Source: Lysobacteraceae bacterium NML07-0707
GTDB taxonomy: Bacteria > Pseudomonadota > Gammaproteobacteria > Xanthomonadales > Xanthomonadaceae
Direction of reading: 5' to 3'
Assembly (NCBI GenBank): GCA_002798295.1
Contig: NWQT01000025.1
Location: 174,436-238,435, forward strand
DNA length: 64,000 nt
The translations under genes and the position numbers were made by a program. Positions 36,869 to 47,764 of this stretch are shown here, piece after piece. Position 1 is the stretch's first letter. Each line of letters starts with the position of its first letter. Below the pieces are notes generated by a model, which worked only from the letters and a program-made list of their open reading frames with translations, did not search any database and was not told the DNA's origin.

Positions 36869-38172
36869 ATGGGAATCAATGGAAAAACCGCAGCAGAGAT
36901 CTTCGACAGCATCCGTGTGTTGGCACAGTCCGGCGGCTTGAAGCCGGGGCAGGAGTTGCCCACCACGCGCGATCTGGCGCTCACCCTGGGCGTCAACCGC
37001 AACACGGTGGCGATGGCCTACAAAAAGCTGACGGCAGCAGGCATTGCCATCACCCAGGGCCGCCTGGGTACCTTTATTCGTGAGCAGGCAAGCCCGGGCG
37101 AACAGGAAGGGCTGGTACTAGGCTCACCCCTGACGGATTTGGGCAGTGGCAACCCCAACCCTGCCTGGCTGCCCGACCTGGGCGCCGCCCTGACGCGCAG
37201 ACCCTACCGGCCGCGCCTGTATGGCGAGCCGACCATCGACCCGGACATGGAAACTCTGGCGCGCCAAGTGTTGGACGGCGACTGCCCGGCGCCGTTCGAG
37301 CTGAGCTTGAGCCACGGCGCGGTGGATGCGATGGAGCGCCTGCTGAGCGCCTATTTCGTCGCCGGTGACAAGGTGGCCGTGGAAGACCCTTGCTTCATTA
37401 GCAGCGTCAATACCTTGCGCATTGCCGGACTGCAGGCCATCGGCGTGCCTGTCGATGAGCAGGGCATGTGTGCCGAAGGCCTGGAGCGCGCATTGGTGCA
37501 GGGCGCGCAAGCGGTCATCCTGACGCCGCGTGCGCACAACCCCACCGGCGCCAGCCTGAGTGCGGCGCGCGCGCGCGCCAGCTGCGTGAGGTGCTGGCCC
37601 GTCATCCCCATGTACTCGTCATTGCCGACGACCATTTCTCACTGCTGGCCACTAGCGACTACTACGACGCGATTCCACGCGCGGCCACGCGCTGGGCGCT
37701 GATACGTTCGGTATCGAAAATGCTGGGGCCCGACCTGCGTCTGGCGCTGGTGGCGAGCGATGCGCATACCGCCCAACGCCTGCGTCTGCGCCTGGCGCCG
37801 GGCACGAACTGGGTCAGCCACCTGCTGCAAGATGCCGTGCTGGCCTGCCTGTCTTCAGCAGACGTGATGGCGCAACTGGCGCAGGCGCGCGATGACTATG
37901 CACGGCGGCGAGGGCTATTGACTGCCGCGCTCGATGCGCAAGGCATTGCCGTGGCCTCACCGACCGATGGGCTGAACCTGTGGATTCCATTGCAGCAAGA
38001 CACGCCGCCCATCGTGCTGGCGTTGGCCCAGCACGGCTGGCTGGTGCGCGGTAGCGAAGCTTTTGTACTGCAATCGCCAAGGCCGGGGCTGCGTATCACC
38101 GTTTCCAGCCTCGATGAGGCAGGCGCCCAGGCGTTTGCCCAGGCGCTCAAGCGTGTGCTGGGGCATGACTGA
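36869..38172 (+). pseudogene. MocR-type (GntR plus aminotransferase fold) regulator, split by a (GC)n frameshift
   Basis: This gene is a winged-helix GntR domain (residues 1-~70, QELPTTRDLALTLGVNRNTVA) fused to a fold-type I aminotransferase-like domain, as in MocR/PdxR regulators that sense PLP. The frame breaks at 37565-37578, an alternating (GC)7 tract. Frame 1 reads ...SAARARA into nonsense and stops near 37702; the second frame resumes with QLREVLARHPHVLVIADDHF and carries the PLP-lysine region RSVSKMLGPDLRLAL, ending at 38172. One GC unit less restores a ~433-residue protein. It could be a mutation, slippage (phase-variable) tract, or assembly error. Divergent from yggS. Confidence 0.82.
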
Positions 38173-38274
38173 AGCTGGTTGGAGCACAGCATTCAGGACT
38201 AGGAAACGGTTATTACCGGACTGCCCGATGTCCCCGACGGGTGAGTTACTTGGCGTGTTAGCTGGGGTTGCCGC

Positions 38275-38280
38275 TACAAT
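38275..38280 (+). promoter_or_regulatory. rnpB -10 element
   Basis: TACAAT lies 6 bases before the inferred RNase P RNA 5' end at 38287, exactly where a -10 should be. A partial -35 (TTGGCG, 38250-38255) is at a long 19-base spacing. Confidence 0.6.
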
Positions 38281-38286
38281 GCGCGC

Positions 38287-38630
38287 GGCGGAGTCGGCCA
38301 GACAGTCGCGGCACCCTTGCGGTGTCGAGGAAAGTCCGGGCTCCACAGGGTGCGATGCCAGGTAACGCCTGGGCGGCGCGAGCCGACGGAAAGTGCAACA
38401 GAAAGATACCGCCACGCCTTCGGGCGCGGTAAGGGTGAAATGGTGCGGTAAGAGCGCACCGCGAGTGGGGCAACCCACCGGCACGGCAAACCCCATCGGG
38501 AGCAAGACCAAATAGGGTGTCATGGCGTGACCCGCGTCGGCACCGGGTAGGTTGCTGGAGCCTGCCAGTGATGGCAGGCCAAGAAGAATGACTGTCCACG
38601 ACAGAACCCGGCTTATCGGCCGGCTCCGCC
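38287..38630 (+). ncRNA. rnpB: RNase P RNA, bacterial type A
   Basis: This is the catalytic RNA that removes tRNA 5' leaders. The ends form a P1 helix of 13 base pairs: GGCGGAGTCGGCC at 38287-38299 with GGCCGGCTCCGCC ending at 38630. Conserved cores are visible: CAGACAGTCGC near the 5' end, GAGGAAAGTCCGGGCTCC (38325-38345 region), AGGGTGCGATGCCAGGTAACGCCTGGG, GGAAAGTGCAACAGAAAGATACCGCC, GGTAAGGGTGAAATGG, and near the 3' end ACAGAACCCGGCTTAT. No protein reading frame here is convincing. Confidence 0.97.
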
Positions 38631-38842
38631 ATTTCACGGATTTTTCTCGCAGATTGGCCTTGCGTTCAGCAGGCAGGTCGCTGCCTGCCCGTATTCATGA
38701 AATGAACCGGGTTGCGCGTACAAAACGTGCGTCAAAGATGTGAACCAATGCACAACAATTGTTTGCGAGAAAACCTTTGAGTTAGTTCTGAAGTTCTCTG
38801 CAAGATATTGATGTGGCAAGGAAAACGGTTCAGCAAAGCCGG
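38631..38842. other. Gap between rnpB and the mraZ promoter
   Basis: The bases just after rnpB include a TTTTT run (38641-38645). A GCAGGCAG/CTGCCTGC hairpin (38669-38688, loop GTCG) follows, without a T-tract; it may help end the rnpB transcript or process it. The remaining ~150 bases are relatively AT-rich and hold no recognisable gene. Confidence 0.5.
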
Positions 38843-38871
38843 TTGACAAGGGGAGGGGTGAAACCTATTGT
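38843..38871 (+). promoter_or_regulatory. Sigma-70 promoter of the dcw cluster (Pmra)
   Basis: TTGACA (38843-38848, perfect consensus) and TATTGT (38866-38871) are separated by exactly 17 bases, about 80 bases before mraZ. It is the best promoter in the window and stands at the head of the whole division and cell-wall gene cluster. Confidence 0.8.
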
Positions 38872-38910
38872 GGTAAATCGTGGGATAAGGTGGAATTTCG
38901 TGGTTTCCAT
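38871..38910 (+). promoter_or_regulatory. MraZ operator: four TGG-type boxes at exact 10-bp spacing
   Basis: TGGTAAATCG, TGGGATAAGG, TGGAATTTCG and TGGTTTCCAT lie back to back, so a TGGN repeats every 10 bases four times (38871, 38881, 38891, 38901). E. coli MraZ binds TGGGN repeats spaced 10 bp apart. The array begins at the last base of the -10 and covers the start of transcription, which fits autorepression of the dcw operon. Confidence 0.8.
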
Positions 38911-38949
38911 TTGATCCCATCGTTCCCAAGACCGAGCCACTGTCCAGCC

Positions 38950-39399
38950 ATGTTCCAAGGCGAAACCGCCATCACCCTTGATGAGAAAGGGCGACTGACT
39001 ATCCCGACCTGCTTCCGTGAGCAGGTTGAGCAGGTCTGTGGCGGTCATTTGGTGGTGACTTACAACCCGTTTGAGTCCGGCTCGCTGTATATCTATCCGC
39101 AGCCGGCCTGGGAAACGCTGCGAGATCAGGTCAACGCCTTGCCGCGCGCGAAGAAGTCTTCGCGGCAGTTGCAGCTGAAGCTGGTGGGCTCGGCAAGCCT
39201 GCAGGTGCTCGATGGCAGTGCCCGCATCAGCATCAGCGCCAGCCATCGCAATGCGGTCGGTATCGAGCGCCGCGCCATCCTGATTGGCATGGGCGATAAA
39301 TTCGAGCTGTGGAGCCCGGAAGCACATGCCGCACAGATTGCGCAGACGCTGTCCGATGAGGATATGGACAGCGACGTGCTGGAGGGGCTGAGCTTGTGA
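38950..39399 (+). CDS. mraZ: Transcriptional regulator MraZ
   Basis: This is a 149-residue AbrB-like DNA-binding protein that represses the dcw cluster. It has two tandem double-psi barrels: [23 protein letters not shown] near the N-terminus and [38 protein letters not shown] in the second half. First gene of the cluster; ATG 38950 gives the family N-terminus MFQGE although the Shine-Dalgarno is weak. The four MraZ boxes upstream are its likely own operator. Its stop overlaps rsmH (TGATG). Confidence 0.97.
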   Translation: MFQGETAITLDEKGRLTIPTCFREQVEQVCGGHLVVTYNPFESGSLYIYPQPAWETLRDQVNALPRAKKSSRQLQLKLVGSASLQVLDGSARISISASHRNAVGIERRAILIGMGDKFELWSPEAHAAQIAQTLSDEDMDSDVLEGLSL

Positions 39400-40346
39400 T
39401 GGGCATGGCGAGCAATCCTTCATCTGCGCATGTGCCGGTGCTGTACCAGCCGGTACTGGAAGGCTTGGCGATCAAGGCCGATGGCGTCTATCTGGACGGC
39501 ACGTTTGGCCGTGGCGGCCATGCGGCCGGTGTGTTGGCGCAGCTTGGCGATGCCGGCAAGTTGCTGGTGATGGACAAGGATATGGCCGCCATCGAAACGG
39601 CCAGGGCGCGTTTTGGCGCCGATGCCCGCGTGCAGATATATCACGGCAGTTTTGCCGAGCTGGGGCAATGGCAGGCGGTGCGTGATGGCCTGGATGGCGT
39701 GTTGCTGGATCTGGGCGTGTCCTCGCCGCAGCTGGATGTGGCCGAGCGCGGCTTTTCCTTCAGCAAGGATGGCTCTTTGGATATGCGCATGAACCAGGAC
39801 GCCGGGCACAGTGCTGCGCAGTGGCTGGCGGCGGCCGATGAGCGTGAAATCGCCGATGTGCTGTGGCGTTATGGCGAGGAGCGCATGAGCCGCCGTATCG
39901 CCCGTGCCATCGTTGCGCGCCGGGCACACAGGCCATTTTTGCGGACGCTGGATCTGGCCGAGGTCATTGCCGCCCATGTGCCGCGCGGCAAGGACAGCAG
40001 CCATCCGGCCACGCGCAGCTTTCAGGCCATTCGCATCCATATCAACCGCGAGTTGCAGGATCTGCAGGCCGGTCTTGCCGCCGCGCATGATGCCTTGCGC
40101 CCGGCAGGGCGGCTTGCGGTCATCAGCTTCCACTCGCTGGAAGACCGGATCGTCAAGCAATTCATGGCGAGCAAGGCCAAAGCGCCGCCAGCCGACCGGC
40201 GCCTGCCGCAGTTGCAGGCATTCACGCCCACGCTGAAGCTGATTGGCTCGGCCATCAAGGCCGATGATGAAGAAAACCGTGCCAATCCGCGCGCGCGCAG
40301 CGCCGTGCTGCGGGTGGCCGAAAAAATTGCGCAGGTGCAGCCATGA
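39399..40346 (+). CDS. rsmH: 16S rRNA (cytosine-1402-N4)-methyltransferase
   Basis: RsmH (MraW) methylates N4 of C1402; RsmI, also in this window, completes the m4Cm base. The 315-residue Rossmann methyltransferase shows [46 protein letters not shown] and [26 protein letters not shown] 39399 is used (TGATG overlap with mraZ), with GGAGG 13 bases upstream; a GTG at 39396 is the alternative. Confidence 0.96.
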   Translation: MGMASNPSSAHVPVLYQPVLEGLAIKADGVYLDGTFGRGGHAAGVLAQLGDAGKLLVMDKDMAAIETARARFGADARVQIYHGSFAELGQWQAVRDGLDGVLLDLGVSSPQLDVAERGFSFSKDGSLDMRMNQDAGHSAAQWLAAADEREIADVLWRYGEERMSRRIARAIVARRAHRPFLRTLDLAEVIAAHVPRGKDSSHPATRSFQAIRIHINRELQDLQAGLAAAHDALRPAGRLAVISFHSLEDRIVKQFMASKAKAPPADRRLPQLQAFTPTLKLIGSAIKADDEENRANPRARSAVLRVAEKIAQVQP

Positions 40347-40606
40347 TGCGCCTGATGCTGCTGGTTCTGCTGCTGGCCTGTATCGCTACGGCGGTGATGC
40401 GTGTTGAGGCGCGTCACAGTCACCGGCAGGTGTTTTCTGAAATCGTCAAGGCCGAGAACGTGCGCGACCGGCTGGAGCTTGAATTCAAACAGTTGCAGCT
40501 TGAGCAGGCCACATATGCCGAAAGTACGCTGATTGACAAGGCGGCGCGCGAGCGGCTGGGCATGGTGGCGCCCGAGGCGCATGAAATCGTGTTGGTGCGG
40601 CCATGA
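40343..40606 (+). CDS. ftsL: Cell division protein FtsL
   Basis: This is a small bitopic divisome protein: 87 residues, one N-terminal transmembrane helix ([20 protein letters not shown]) followed by a periplasmic coiled-coil/leucine-zipper region ([21 protein letters not shown]). It forms the FtsQLB complex that activates FtsWI. Recognition rests on position between rsmH and ftsI as much as sequence, which diverges rapidly. ATGA overlaps at both ends. Confidence 0.9.
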   Translation: MMRLMLLVLLLACIATAVMRVEARHSHRQVFSEIVKAENVRDRLELEFKQLQLEQATYAESTLIDKAARERLGMVAPEAHEIVLVRP

Positions 40607-42429
40607 AACCTGGTCGCCGCAAGCGCAGTTTTAATGAAATCATCAACGGCTGGCTGTCGATGGATGTACGCCAGCGTGTGCTGCTGTCCAGCGTCGGGCT
40701 GGTGGGTCTTGCCAGCGCCCTGGTGCTGCGCGCCGAATGGGTGCAGCTGGTGAACAAGGACTTTTATCAGCAAAAAGGGGATAGCCGCAGCCAGCGTGAA
40801 GTAGAGATTCCGGCCATCCGCGGCATGATTACCGACCGCAATGGCGAGCCGCTGGCGGTGTCCAGCCCGGTGGCTTCCATTTGGGTCAATCCGCGCGAAT
40901 TGTTGGCAGGACTCAAGGGCGAAGAGGGTGCGTCAAGCCCCGGGCTTGAACAGGGAATCGGCCGCCTTGCCCAAGCGCTGGGCTTGAATCCCCGCAAGCT
41001 CAGCGAAGAGCTGCATGCGCGTAGTGACAAAACTTTTTATTGGGCAAAGCGCGGGCTCAGTCCGGCTGCAGGTGAGGCGGTCATCGCCCTGGGGCTGCCG
41101 GGGGTTTACAGCACCCGCGAATTTCGTCGCTTCTACCCGCAGGGCGAAGCCTTTGCGCACATCCTTGGTTTTACCAATATCGATGACAAGGGGCAGGAAG
41201 GCATTGAACTGGCCTTCAATGATGTGCTGGCGGGCAAACCGGGGCTAAAGCAAGTGGTACGCGATAATCGTGGCCGCTATGTCGAGCATCTGGATTTGTT
41301 GCGCGCTGCCGAGCCGGGTCAGGATGTGGTGCTGAGCATCGACCGGCGCATCCAGTACCTGACCTATCGTGAACTGAAGGCGATGCTTGAAAAAAGCGGT
41401 GCAGTCAGTGGCTCTGCGGTGGTGCTGGATGTGCGCAATGGCGAAGTGCTGGCGATGGCCAACCTGCCCTCGTACAACCCCAATAACATCGCCAGTGCCA
41501 GTCCCGAGGCGCGCCGCAACCGTGCGCTGACTGACCTGCTTGAGCCTGGCTCCACCATCAAGCCGTTGACGGTGGCAGCCGGGCTTGAGGCCGGGGTGAT
41601 TTCGGTCAACTCCACCTTCAATACCAGCCCGGGCTGGATTGCCAACGGTGGTTACCGCACCACCGATACCCGCAATTACGGCACGCTGACCACCACCGGG
41701 CTGATCCAGAAAAGCTCGAACGTGGGCATGGCGCTGATTTCGCGCAAACTCAGCAATCAGCAGTTCTACGATTTTCTGCACAAGATGGGCTACGGCCAGC
41801 GCACCGGCATCAACTTTCCGGGCGAAGCGGCCGGGCTGTTGCGCGAGCCAGCGCGCTGGGATGGCACCAGCAAGCAAACCATGTCCTATGGCTATGCACT
41901 GAATGTCACGCCCATGCAGATCGTGCATGCCTATGCCACGCTGGCCAATGACGGTGTGGCCGTGCGTCCGACTTTCATCAAGGATCAGGCGGGCGAGCGC
42001 CGCCAGGTGCTGGATGCGGAAATCGCACGCAGCGTGGTGCAGATGATGCAGACCGTGACCAAGCCGGGCGGCACCGCCACCCAGGCGGCGATTCTGGGCT
42101 ATCACGTCGCAGGCAAGACCGGGACTGCGCGCAAGTCCAGTGGCGGTGGTTACTCGCGCCGTTATGTGGCGTTTTTCGTAGGCCTGGTGCCAGCGCAGAA
42201 CCCGCGTTATGCGATGGTGGTGTCGGTCGATGACCCTGACCCTGCCAAGGGCTATTACGGCGGGCTGGTTTCTGCGCCGGTGTTTCGCAGTGTGATGGAA
42301 GGCACGCTGCGGCTGATGGATGTGCCGCCAGACGATATTGAAAGCTGGATTGCGGCCCAGCAAAAAGCCAGCGGTTCGCAGGCAAGCGCTGCCATGCCGC
42401 TGCCACAACCTTTGGAGCGCCCGCTATGA
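40603..42429 (+). CDS. ftsI: Peptidoglycan D,D-transpeptidase FtsI (PBP3)
   Basis: This septal penicillin-binding protein crosslinks peptidoglycan. The 608-residue chain has an N-terminal anchor (residues ~25-45), a pedestal domain, and a transpeptidase domain with the active-site serine in GSTIKP (about Ser317, Lys320), SSN (about 371-373) and KTG (about 505-507). [27 protein letters not shown] is PBP class B-typical. Works with FtsW, encoded downstream. ATGA overlaps both neighbours. Confidence 0.97.
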   Translation: MKPGRRKRSFNEIINGWLSMDVRQRVLLSSVGLVGLASALVLRAEWVQLVNKDFYQQKGDSRSQREVEIPAIRGMITDRNGEPLAVSSPVASIWVNPRELLAGLKGEEGASSPGLEQGIGRLAQALGLNPRKLSEELHARSDKTFYWAKRGLSPAAGEAVIALGLPGVYSTREFRRFYPQGEAFAHILGFTNIDDKGQEGIELAFNDVLAGKPGLKQVVRDNRGRYVEHLDLLRAAEPGQDVVLSIDRRIQYLTYRELKAMLEKSGAVSGSAVVLDVRNGEVLAMANLPSYNPNNIASASPEARRNRALTDLLEPGSTIKPLTVAAGLEAGVISVNSTFNTSPGWIANGGYRTTDTRNYGTLTTTGLIQKSSNVGMALISRKLSNQQFYDFLHKMGYGQRTGINFPGEAAGLLREPARWDGTSKQTMSYGYALNVTPMQIVHAYATLANDGVAVRPTFIKDQAGERRQVLDAEIARSVVQMMQTVTKPGGTATQAAILGYHVAGKTGTARKSSGGGYSRRYVAFFVGLVPAQNPRYAMVVSVDDPDPAKGYYGGLVSAPVFRSVMEGTLRLMDVPPDDIESWIAAQQKASGSQASAAMPLPQPLERPL

Positions 42430-43898
42430 GCCGCCGCATGCTGCTTGCCGATTTGTTGCCGGATGTGCCGGACATTCCCGCAGGGCTTGCCATCTCCGGG
42501 CTGGTGATGGACAGCCGCGAGGTGCGTCCGGGCGATGCTTTTGTCGCCATCGCCGGGTTTGGTGCGCATGGCCTTGGCTTTGTGCAGCAGGCGCGCGAGC
42601 GCGGTGCGCTGGCAGTGCTGTTTGAGCCGCCGGCGCCTGCGGATCTGCCTGCGCCGGCCGATGCCATCGCCGTGCCCGGCCTGCGTGCGCGGCTTGGGCA
42701 GATGGGCAACGCCTTCCATGGCGCGCCATCGCAGGCGATGAAGATGATCGGTGTCACCGGCACCAGTGGCAAGACCTCCACCGTGCAGATGCTGGCGCAA
42801 GCCTTTGAGCTGCTGGGCGAGCGTTGCGGCACCATCGGCACGCTGGGCACAGGGCTGTATGGGCAGGAAGTCGCCACCGGCTTCACCACGCCGCTGGTAT
42901 TGCCGATGCACCAGATGCTGGCGAATTTGCGCGATGCCGGTGCGACCACGGTGACCATGGAAGTCAGCTCGCATGCGCTCGACCAGGGGCGCGTGGATGG
43001 CGTGCATTACGACATCGCGGTATTCACCAATCTCACCCGCGACCATCTGGACTATCACGGCGACATGGACGCCTATGGCGCGGCCAAGGCGCGGCTCTTC
43101 CAGCGTCCCGGCCTCAAAGTGGCGGTGGTCAATCAGGATGATGCGTTTGGCCGTCGGCTGCTTTCGCAGTTGCCGGCCGGGGTGCGCGGTATCGGCATTT
43201 CCGCAGCCGGAGACGCCACGGCCGAGGTGGCGGCGGAAAATCTGCGCCTGGACGCACGCGGCATTGGTTTTGGATTGCGCATTGGCAAGCAATGCGCCGC
43301 CGTGCAATCGCCGCTGCTCGGGCGCTTCAATATCGACAACCTGCTCTCGGTTGCCGCCGTGCTGCATGCCCAGGGGCGTGATGTTGAAGAAATCCTGGCC
43401 GTACTGCCGCAGCTTGCCCCCGTGCCCGGACGCATGAACCGGCTGGGCGGCGATGGCCGCCTGCCGCTGGTGGTGGTGGATTATTCGCACAAGCCCGACC
43501 CGCTGGAGCAGGCCTTGCAGTCGCTGCGCGGGCATCTTGATGGCCGCCTGATTTGCGTATTTGGCTGCGGTGGCGACCGCGACCGTGGCAAGCGCCCGCA
43601 GATGGCGGCGATTGCCGAGCGGCTGTCAGAAAAGGTGTATGTCACCGACGACAATCCGCGCACCGAAAATGGCGATGCGATCGTGGCCGACATTCTGGCG
43701 GGTTTTGCCTCCATGCAGAACGTGGTGGCCGAGCGCGACCGTCGTCGCGCCATCATGGCTGCGATTGCCGAAGCCGGCGCCGATGACATCGTGCTGATTG
43801 CCGGCAAGGGCCATGAAACCTATCAGGAGGTCAATGGCGTCAAGCACGACTTCGATGACCTGGCAGTAGCGCGCGCGGCGCTGGAGGGGCGGGCATGA
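42426..43898 (+). CDS. murE: UDP-MurNAc-L-Ala-D-Glu:meso-diaminopimelate ligase
   Basis: MurE adds meso-DAP to the UDP-MurNAc dipeptide. The 490-residue Mur ligase has the ATP loop [11 protein letters not shown], the central domain [22 protein letters not shown], and in the C-domain DDNPRTEN, whose D-N-P-R is specific for DAP- rather than Lys-adding enzymes. The N-terminal domain starts [20 protein letters not shown] overlaps with ftsI and murF. Confidence 0.97.
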   Translation: MSRRMLLADLLPDVPDIPAGLAISGLVMDSREVRPGDAFVAIAGFGAHGLGFVQQARERGALAVLFEPPAPADLPAPADAIAVPGLRARLGQMGNAFHGAPSQAMKMIGVTGTSGKTSTVQMLAQAFELLGERCGTIGTLGTGLYGQEVATGFTTPLVLPMHQMLANLRDAGATTVTMEVSSHALDQGRVDGVHYDIAVFTNLTRDHLDYHGDMDAYGAAKARLFQRPGLKVAVVNQDDAFGRRLLSQLPAGVRGIGISAAGDATAEVAAENLRLDARGIGFGLRIGKQCAAVQSPLLGRFNIDNLLSVAAVLHAQGRDVEEILAVLPQLAPVPGRMNRLGGDGRLPLVVVDYSHKPDPLEQALQSLRGHLDGRLICVFGCGGDRDRGKRPQMAAIAERLSEKVYVTDDNPRTENGDAIVADILAGFASMQNVVAERDRRRAIMAAIAEAGADDIVLIAGKGHETYQEVNGVKHDFDDLAVARAALEGRA

Positions 43899-45259
43899 AG
43901 CCGATGACACTGGCGCAGATTGCCGAACTCACCCAAGGCCGTGTCGTGGGCGATGCTGCACGGCAAGTGGATGTGATCGCCACCGACAGCCGCAATTTGC
44001 CGTCCGGGCAGGTGCTGTTTGTGGCGCTCAAGGGTGAGCATTTTGATGGTCATGACCATGTGCAACAGGCCGCCGCTGCCGGTGCCTGCGCGGCGCTGGT
44101 GAGCCGCGAGTTGCCGTTGCCGCTGCCGCAGGTGGTGGTGCAAGACACGCAGGCGGCGCTGGCCGATATCGCCCGCGGCCTGCATCGGGCGCGTCGTCTC
44201 AAAGCCTTTGCGATTACCGGCAGCAATGGCAAAACCAGTGTCAAAACCCTGCTTGCGGCGATTTTGCAGCGCGCCGGTCGCACCCATGCCACGCCGGGCA
44301 ATTTGAATAACGAAATCGGCCTGCCGCTGACCGTGATTGCCACCCCGGAGGACAGCCAGTACGCGGTATACGAAATGGGCGCAGGGCAGCCGGGTGACAT
44401 CGCCTGGCTGACCGCGGTGGCCGCGCCCGATGTGGCGCTGGTCAACAATATCGCCCCGGCGCATCTTGAGCGCATGGGCAGCCTGCTGGGCATTGCCGAT
44501 ACCAAGGCCGCCATCTATGACGACCTGCGCGAAGGCGGCACGGCGGTTATCAATGCCGATGATGCGTTTGCCGAATACTTTGCCGCGCGCGCGGGCAGCC
44601 ACAAAGTGCTGCGCTTCGGTCTTGAGGCCAGCGCCGATGTGCGCGCGGACAATATCCGCAGTGATGCCGAGGGCAGCCAGTTCCGGCTGCTGTGTCCGCA
44701 GGGCGAGGCCGATATCCGGCTGGCGCTGGCAGGCCGCCACAATATCGCCAATGCGCTGGCGGCCGCCAGCATGGCGCTGGCAGCAGGCCTGTCGCTTGCG
44801 GACATCAAGGCTGGCATCGAGAGCGTTGCGCCGGTCGCCGGGCGGCTGGCTGCACAGCGTCTGGCAAATGGCGCCTGGCTGATTGATGACAGTTACAACG
44901 CCAACCCTGGCTCGCTGGGTGCAGCCATCGACACCCTGGCGGCCGCAGGCGGTGAAGCCTGGCTGGTGCTGGGGGATATGCGCGAGTTGGGCGCGGATGC
45001 TGCCCGCCTGCATACCGAAGCCGGCGCACGGGCGCGTGCGGCCGGCATCCAGCGCCTGTATGCGCTGGGTGCGCTGAGTGCGGAGGCAGCCAGGGCGTTT
45101 GGCGAGGGCGCACAGGTGTTTGACAGCCACCAGGCGCTGGCTACGGCCTTGCAAAACGATATGCAGGCCGATGTACGGGTATTGGTCAAGGGCTCACGCG
45201 GTAGTGCGATGGATCGCGTGGTCACGTTGCTACAAGGAGAAAAGAGCGATGCTGCTTGA
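43895..45259 (+). CDS. murF: UDP-MurNAc-tripeptide:D-alanyl-D-alanine ligase
   Basis: MurF attaches D-Ala-D-Ala to the tripeptide, completing the UDP-MurNAc-pentapeptide. The 454-residue protein begins with [24 protein letters not shown], has the ATP loop [12 protein letters not shown], and carries the conserved [10 protein letters not shown] and LGDMRELG. Shares an ATGA overlap with murE; its 3' end overlaps mraY by 11 bases. D-Ala-D-Ala comes from Ddl further along. Confidence 0.97.
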   Translation: MKPMTLAQIAELTQGRVVGDAARQVDVIATDSRNLPSGQVLFVALKGEHFDGHDHVQQAAAAGACAALVSRELPLPLPQVVVQDTQAALADIARGLHRARRLKAFAITGSNGKTSVKTLLAAILQRAGRTHATPGNLNNEIGLPLTVIATPEDSQYAVYEMGAGQPGDIAWLTAVAAPDVALVNNIAPAHLERMGSLLGIADTKAAIYDDLREGGTAVINADDAFAEYFAARAGSHKVLRFGLEASADVRADNIRSDAEGSQFRLLCPQGEADIRLALAGRHNIANALAAASMALAAGLSLADIKAGIESVAPVAGRLAAQRLANGAWLIDDSYNANPGSLGAAIDTLAAAGGEAWLVLGDMRELGADAARLHTEAGARARAAGIQRLYALGALSAEAARAFGEGAQVFDSHQALATALQNDMQADVRVLVKGSRGSAMDRVVTLLQGEKSDAA

Positions 45260-46337
45260 ACTGAGCCGCTGGCTGGAACAGCTGCAAAGCCTGTTTGGGC
45301 TGTTCAATTACCTGACCTTCCGCGCCATTCTCTCGGCATTGACGGCCTTGCTGCTGTCGCTGTGGTGGGGGCCGGCAGTCATCCGCTATCTGGCCTCGCT
45401 CAAGTCCGGCGGCCAGCCCATCCGTACCGATGGGCCGCAGTCGCATTTCTCCAAGGCCGGTACGCCGACCATGGGCGGGGCGCTGATTCTCATCACCATC
45501 CTTGCCTCGGTGCTGCTGTGGGCGGATCTGCGCAATAAATATGTGTGGGTGGTGCTGGCGGTGATGGTCGGCTTTGGCGCCATCGGCTGGTGGGATGACT
45601 GGATCAAGATCGTCAGGCGCGATCCCAATGGCATGCGCTCGCGCACCAAGTACGCGCTGCAATCGCTGCTCGGGCTGGCTGCCGGGTTGTATCTGTACCT
45701 GTATGCCGACGTGCCGGCGGCGACCACGTTCTATGTGCCGCTGTTCAAGTCGGTGGCGCTGCCGCTGGCGGGAATCAGCTTCGTGGCGATTGCTTATTTC
45801 TGGATTGTCGGCTTTTCCAATGCGGTCAATCTCACCGATGGTCTGGACGGCCTTGCCATCATGCCGACGGTGATGGTCGCCTGCGCGCTGGGCGTATTTG
45901 CCTATGCCTCCGGTCATGCCGAATTTGCCCGCTACCTGCAAATCCCGGCCGTGCCGGGCGCCGGTGAGCTGCTCATCATCTGTGCGGCGATTGCCGGTGC
46001 CGGACTTGGGTTCTTGTGGTTCAACACCTATCCGGCGATGGTGTTCATGGGCGATATCGGCGCGCTGGCGCTGGGCGCGGTGCTCGGGACGCTGGCGGTG
46101 ATTGTCCGTCAGGAACTGGTGCTGGTAATCATGGGCGGGCTGTTCGTCATCGAAACCCTGTCGGTGATGATCCAGGTGGCGAGCTTCAAGCTCACCGGCA
46201 AGCGGGTATTCCGCATGGCGCCGATTCACCACCATTTCGAGCTCAAGGGCTGGCCGGAGCCGCGCGTGATCGTGCGTTTCTGGATCATCGCCGTGGTGCT
46301 GGTGCTCGTCGGCCTGGCTACCCTGAAGGTGCGCTGA
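45249..46337 (+). CDS. mraY: Phospho-MurNAc-pentapeptide-transferase (lipid I synthase)
   Basis: MraY moves phospho-MurNAc-pentapeptide to undecaprenyl phosphate, giving lipid I at the inner membrane. The 362-residue polytopic protein has [25 protein letters not shown] with the metal-binding Asp residues, [11 protein letters not shown] and the C-terminal [23 protein letters not shown] 45249 has AGGAG 8-9 bases upstream; the frame is open farther back but that is murF's shadow. TGATG overlap with ftsW. Confidence 0.97.
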   Translation: MLLELSRWLEQLQSLFGLFNYLTFRAILSALTALLLSLWWGPAVIRYLASLKSGGQPIRTDGPQSHFSKAGTPTMGGALILITILASVLLWADLRNKYVWVVLAVMVGFGAIGWWDDWIKIVRRDPNGMRSRTKYALQSLLGLAAGLYLYLYADVPAATTFYVPLFKSVALPLAGISFVAIAYFWIVGFSNAVNLTDGLDGLAIMPTVMVACALGVFAYASGHAEFARYLQIPAVPGAGELLIICAAIAGAGLGFLWFNTYPAMVFMGDIGALALGAVLGTLAVIVRQELVLVIMGGLFVIETLSVMIQVASFKLTGKRVFRMAPIHHHFELKGWPEPRVIVRFWIIAVVLVLVGLATLKVR

Positions 46338-47764
46338 TGGACGGACGCTACGCCCCGCGCATCCATGCCGAGCGTCAGGCGATCCGCCTGGATGCGGTAA
46401 GCGGCCGCTTTGACGAGTGGCTGCTGTTGTGCGTGCTGGCATTGACTTCGGTAGGGCTGGTGATGGTGGCTTCCAGCTCCATCGCCATGGCCGAAGCGCG
46501 CGGGCTGGAGCCGCTGTACTACTTCTATCGCCATATCCTCTCGGTGCTGATGGGCATCGGCGTGATGCTGGCGCTGATGTACCGCTGCGATATTCGCCAG
46601 CTGGAAAAATACAGCCGCTGGTTGTTGCTGCTGGCCTTTGTGTTGCTGCTGCTGGTTTGGGTGCCGGGGATAGGGCATTCGGCCAAGGGCGCACGGCGCT
46701 GGCTCAATCTTGGCATCATCAATTTCCAGCCCGCAGAAGCGGTCAAGCTGATTTTCATCATCTGGATGGCCAGCTATCTGTCGCGCTTTTCCGATGAGGT
46801 CAAAGGTTCCTGGCTGTCGATGCTGAAGGCATTTGGCGCGGCAGCGCTGCTGTCGATTGTTTTGCTTGCCGTGCAGAAAGACTTTGGTACGACGGTACTG
46901 TTGCTGGCAACGGCAGCGCTGATGCTGGTGATTGGCGGGGTGCATCTGCCGCGCATGATCATGCCGGTGGCCATGCTGATACCGGTGCTGATCTGGTTCG
47001 TGGTGCGTGAAGCCTATCGAATGGATCGCCTGCGGCTGTGGCTCAACCCCTGGGAAGACCCGTTTGGCGATGGCTATCAGCTCACCAATGCACTGATGGC
47101 CGTTGGCCGTGGTGAGCTTTGGGGCGTGGGGCTGGGCGGCTCGGTGCAAAAGCTCAATTACCTGCCCGAGGCCTATACCGACTTCATCCTGGCAGTGCTG
47201 GCCGAAGAGTTCGGCTTTGTCGGCCTGTGCGTGCTGATTGCGCTGTATGCGCTGCTGGTGGGGCGGATATTGTGGCTGGGGCTGCAATGCGTGCAAATGC
47301 GGCGCTATTTCCCCGGCTATCTGTGCTTTGGCGTCGCCATGTGGATGGCCATGCAGACCTTTATTTCCATTGGCGTGAATATCGGCCTGTTGCCGACCAA
47401 GGGGCTGACCCTGCCGCTGGTTTCTTTTGGTGGTTCCAGCATTTTGATGACCTTTGCCGCCATGGGGCTGTTGCTGCGGGTGTCCTGGGAGCTGGAGCGC
47501 GCCAAGCGCCAGGTGGCGCTGCGCCGGGAGATGACGCTGCAAGGCCGTGCCGCAGCGCAAGTGCCGGAAATCGTGGCAACGCCCGCGCCCGCGTCGGCGC
47601 CGCGCCCATCGGTTGATGAAGACTTGGCTCAAATGCCGCAACGCCCTGCACCCATGGCGGGGCTGTGGCAGCGCCTTGACGGATGGCTATCTCAGTCCAG
47701 GCCGCGCCCTGAAGCGCCGCGGCAACGCATCGAGCCTTCGTTTGGCAATGGAGGCTCGCCATGA
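46337..47764 (+). CDS. ftsW: Lipid II polymerase FtsW
   Basis: This is the SEDS-family septal peptidoglycan glycosyltransferase partner of FtsI. The 475-residue protein has about ten transmembrane helices with YRWLNLGxx-type segment [46 protein letters not shown] and the conserved end [19 protein letters not shown]. After the last helix there is an unusually long cytoplasmic tail (~90 residues, rich in Pro and Ala). ATG 46337 overlaps the mraY stop (TGATG). Confidence 0.95.
   Translation: MDGRYAPRIHAERQAIRLDAVSGRFDEWLLLCVLALTSVGLVMVASSSIAMAEARGLEPLYYFYRHILSVLMGIGVMLALMYRCDIRQLEKYSRWLLLLAFVLLLLVWVPGIGHSAKGARRWLNLGIINFQPAEAVKLIFIIWMASYLSRFSDEVKGSWLSMLKAFGAAALLSIVLLAVQKDFGTTVLLLATAALMLVIGGVHLPRMIMPVAMLIPVLIWFVVREAYRMDRLRLWLNPWEDPFGDGYQLTNALMAVGRGELWGVGLGGSVQKLNYLPEAYTDFILAVLAEEFGFVGLCVLIALYALLVGRILWLGLQCVQMRRYFPGYLCFGVAMWMAMQTFISIGVNIGLLPTKGLTLPLVSFGGSSILMTFAAMGLLLRVSWELERAKRQVALRREMTLQGRAAAQVPEIVATPAPASAPRPSVDEDLAQMPQRPAPMAGLWQRLDGWLSQSRPRPEAPRQRIEPSFGNGGSP

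Noticed and set aside
38258..38632. Protein-coding frames across 38258-38632 on the (-) strand
   Set aside because: This region is RNase P RNA with a clear P1 helix; the reading frames are incidental.
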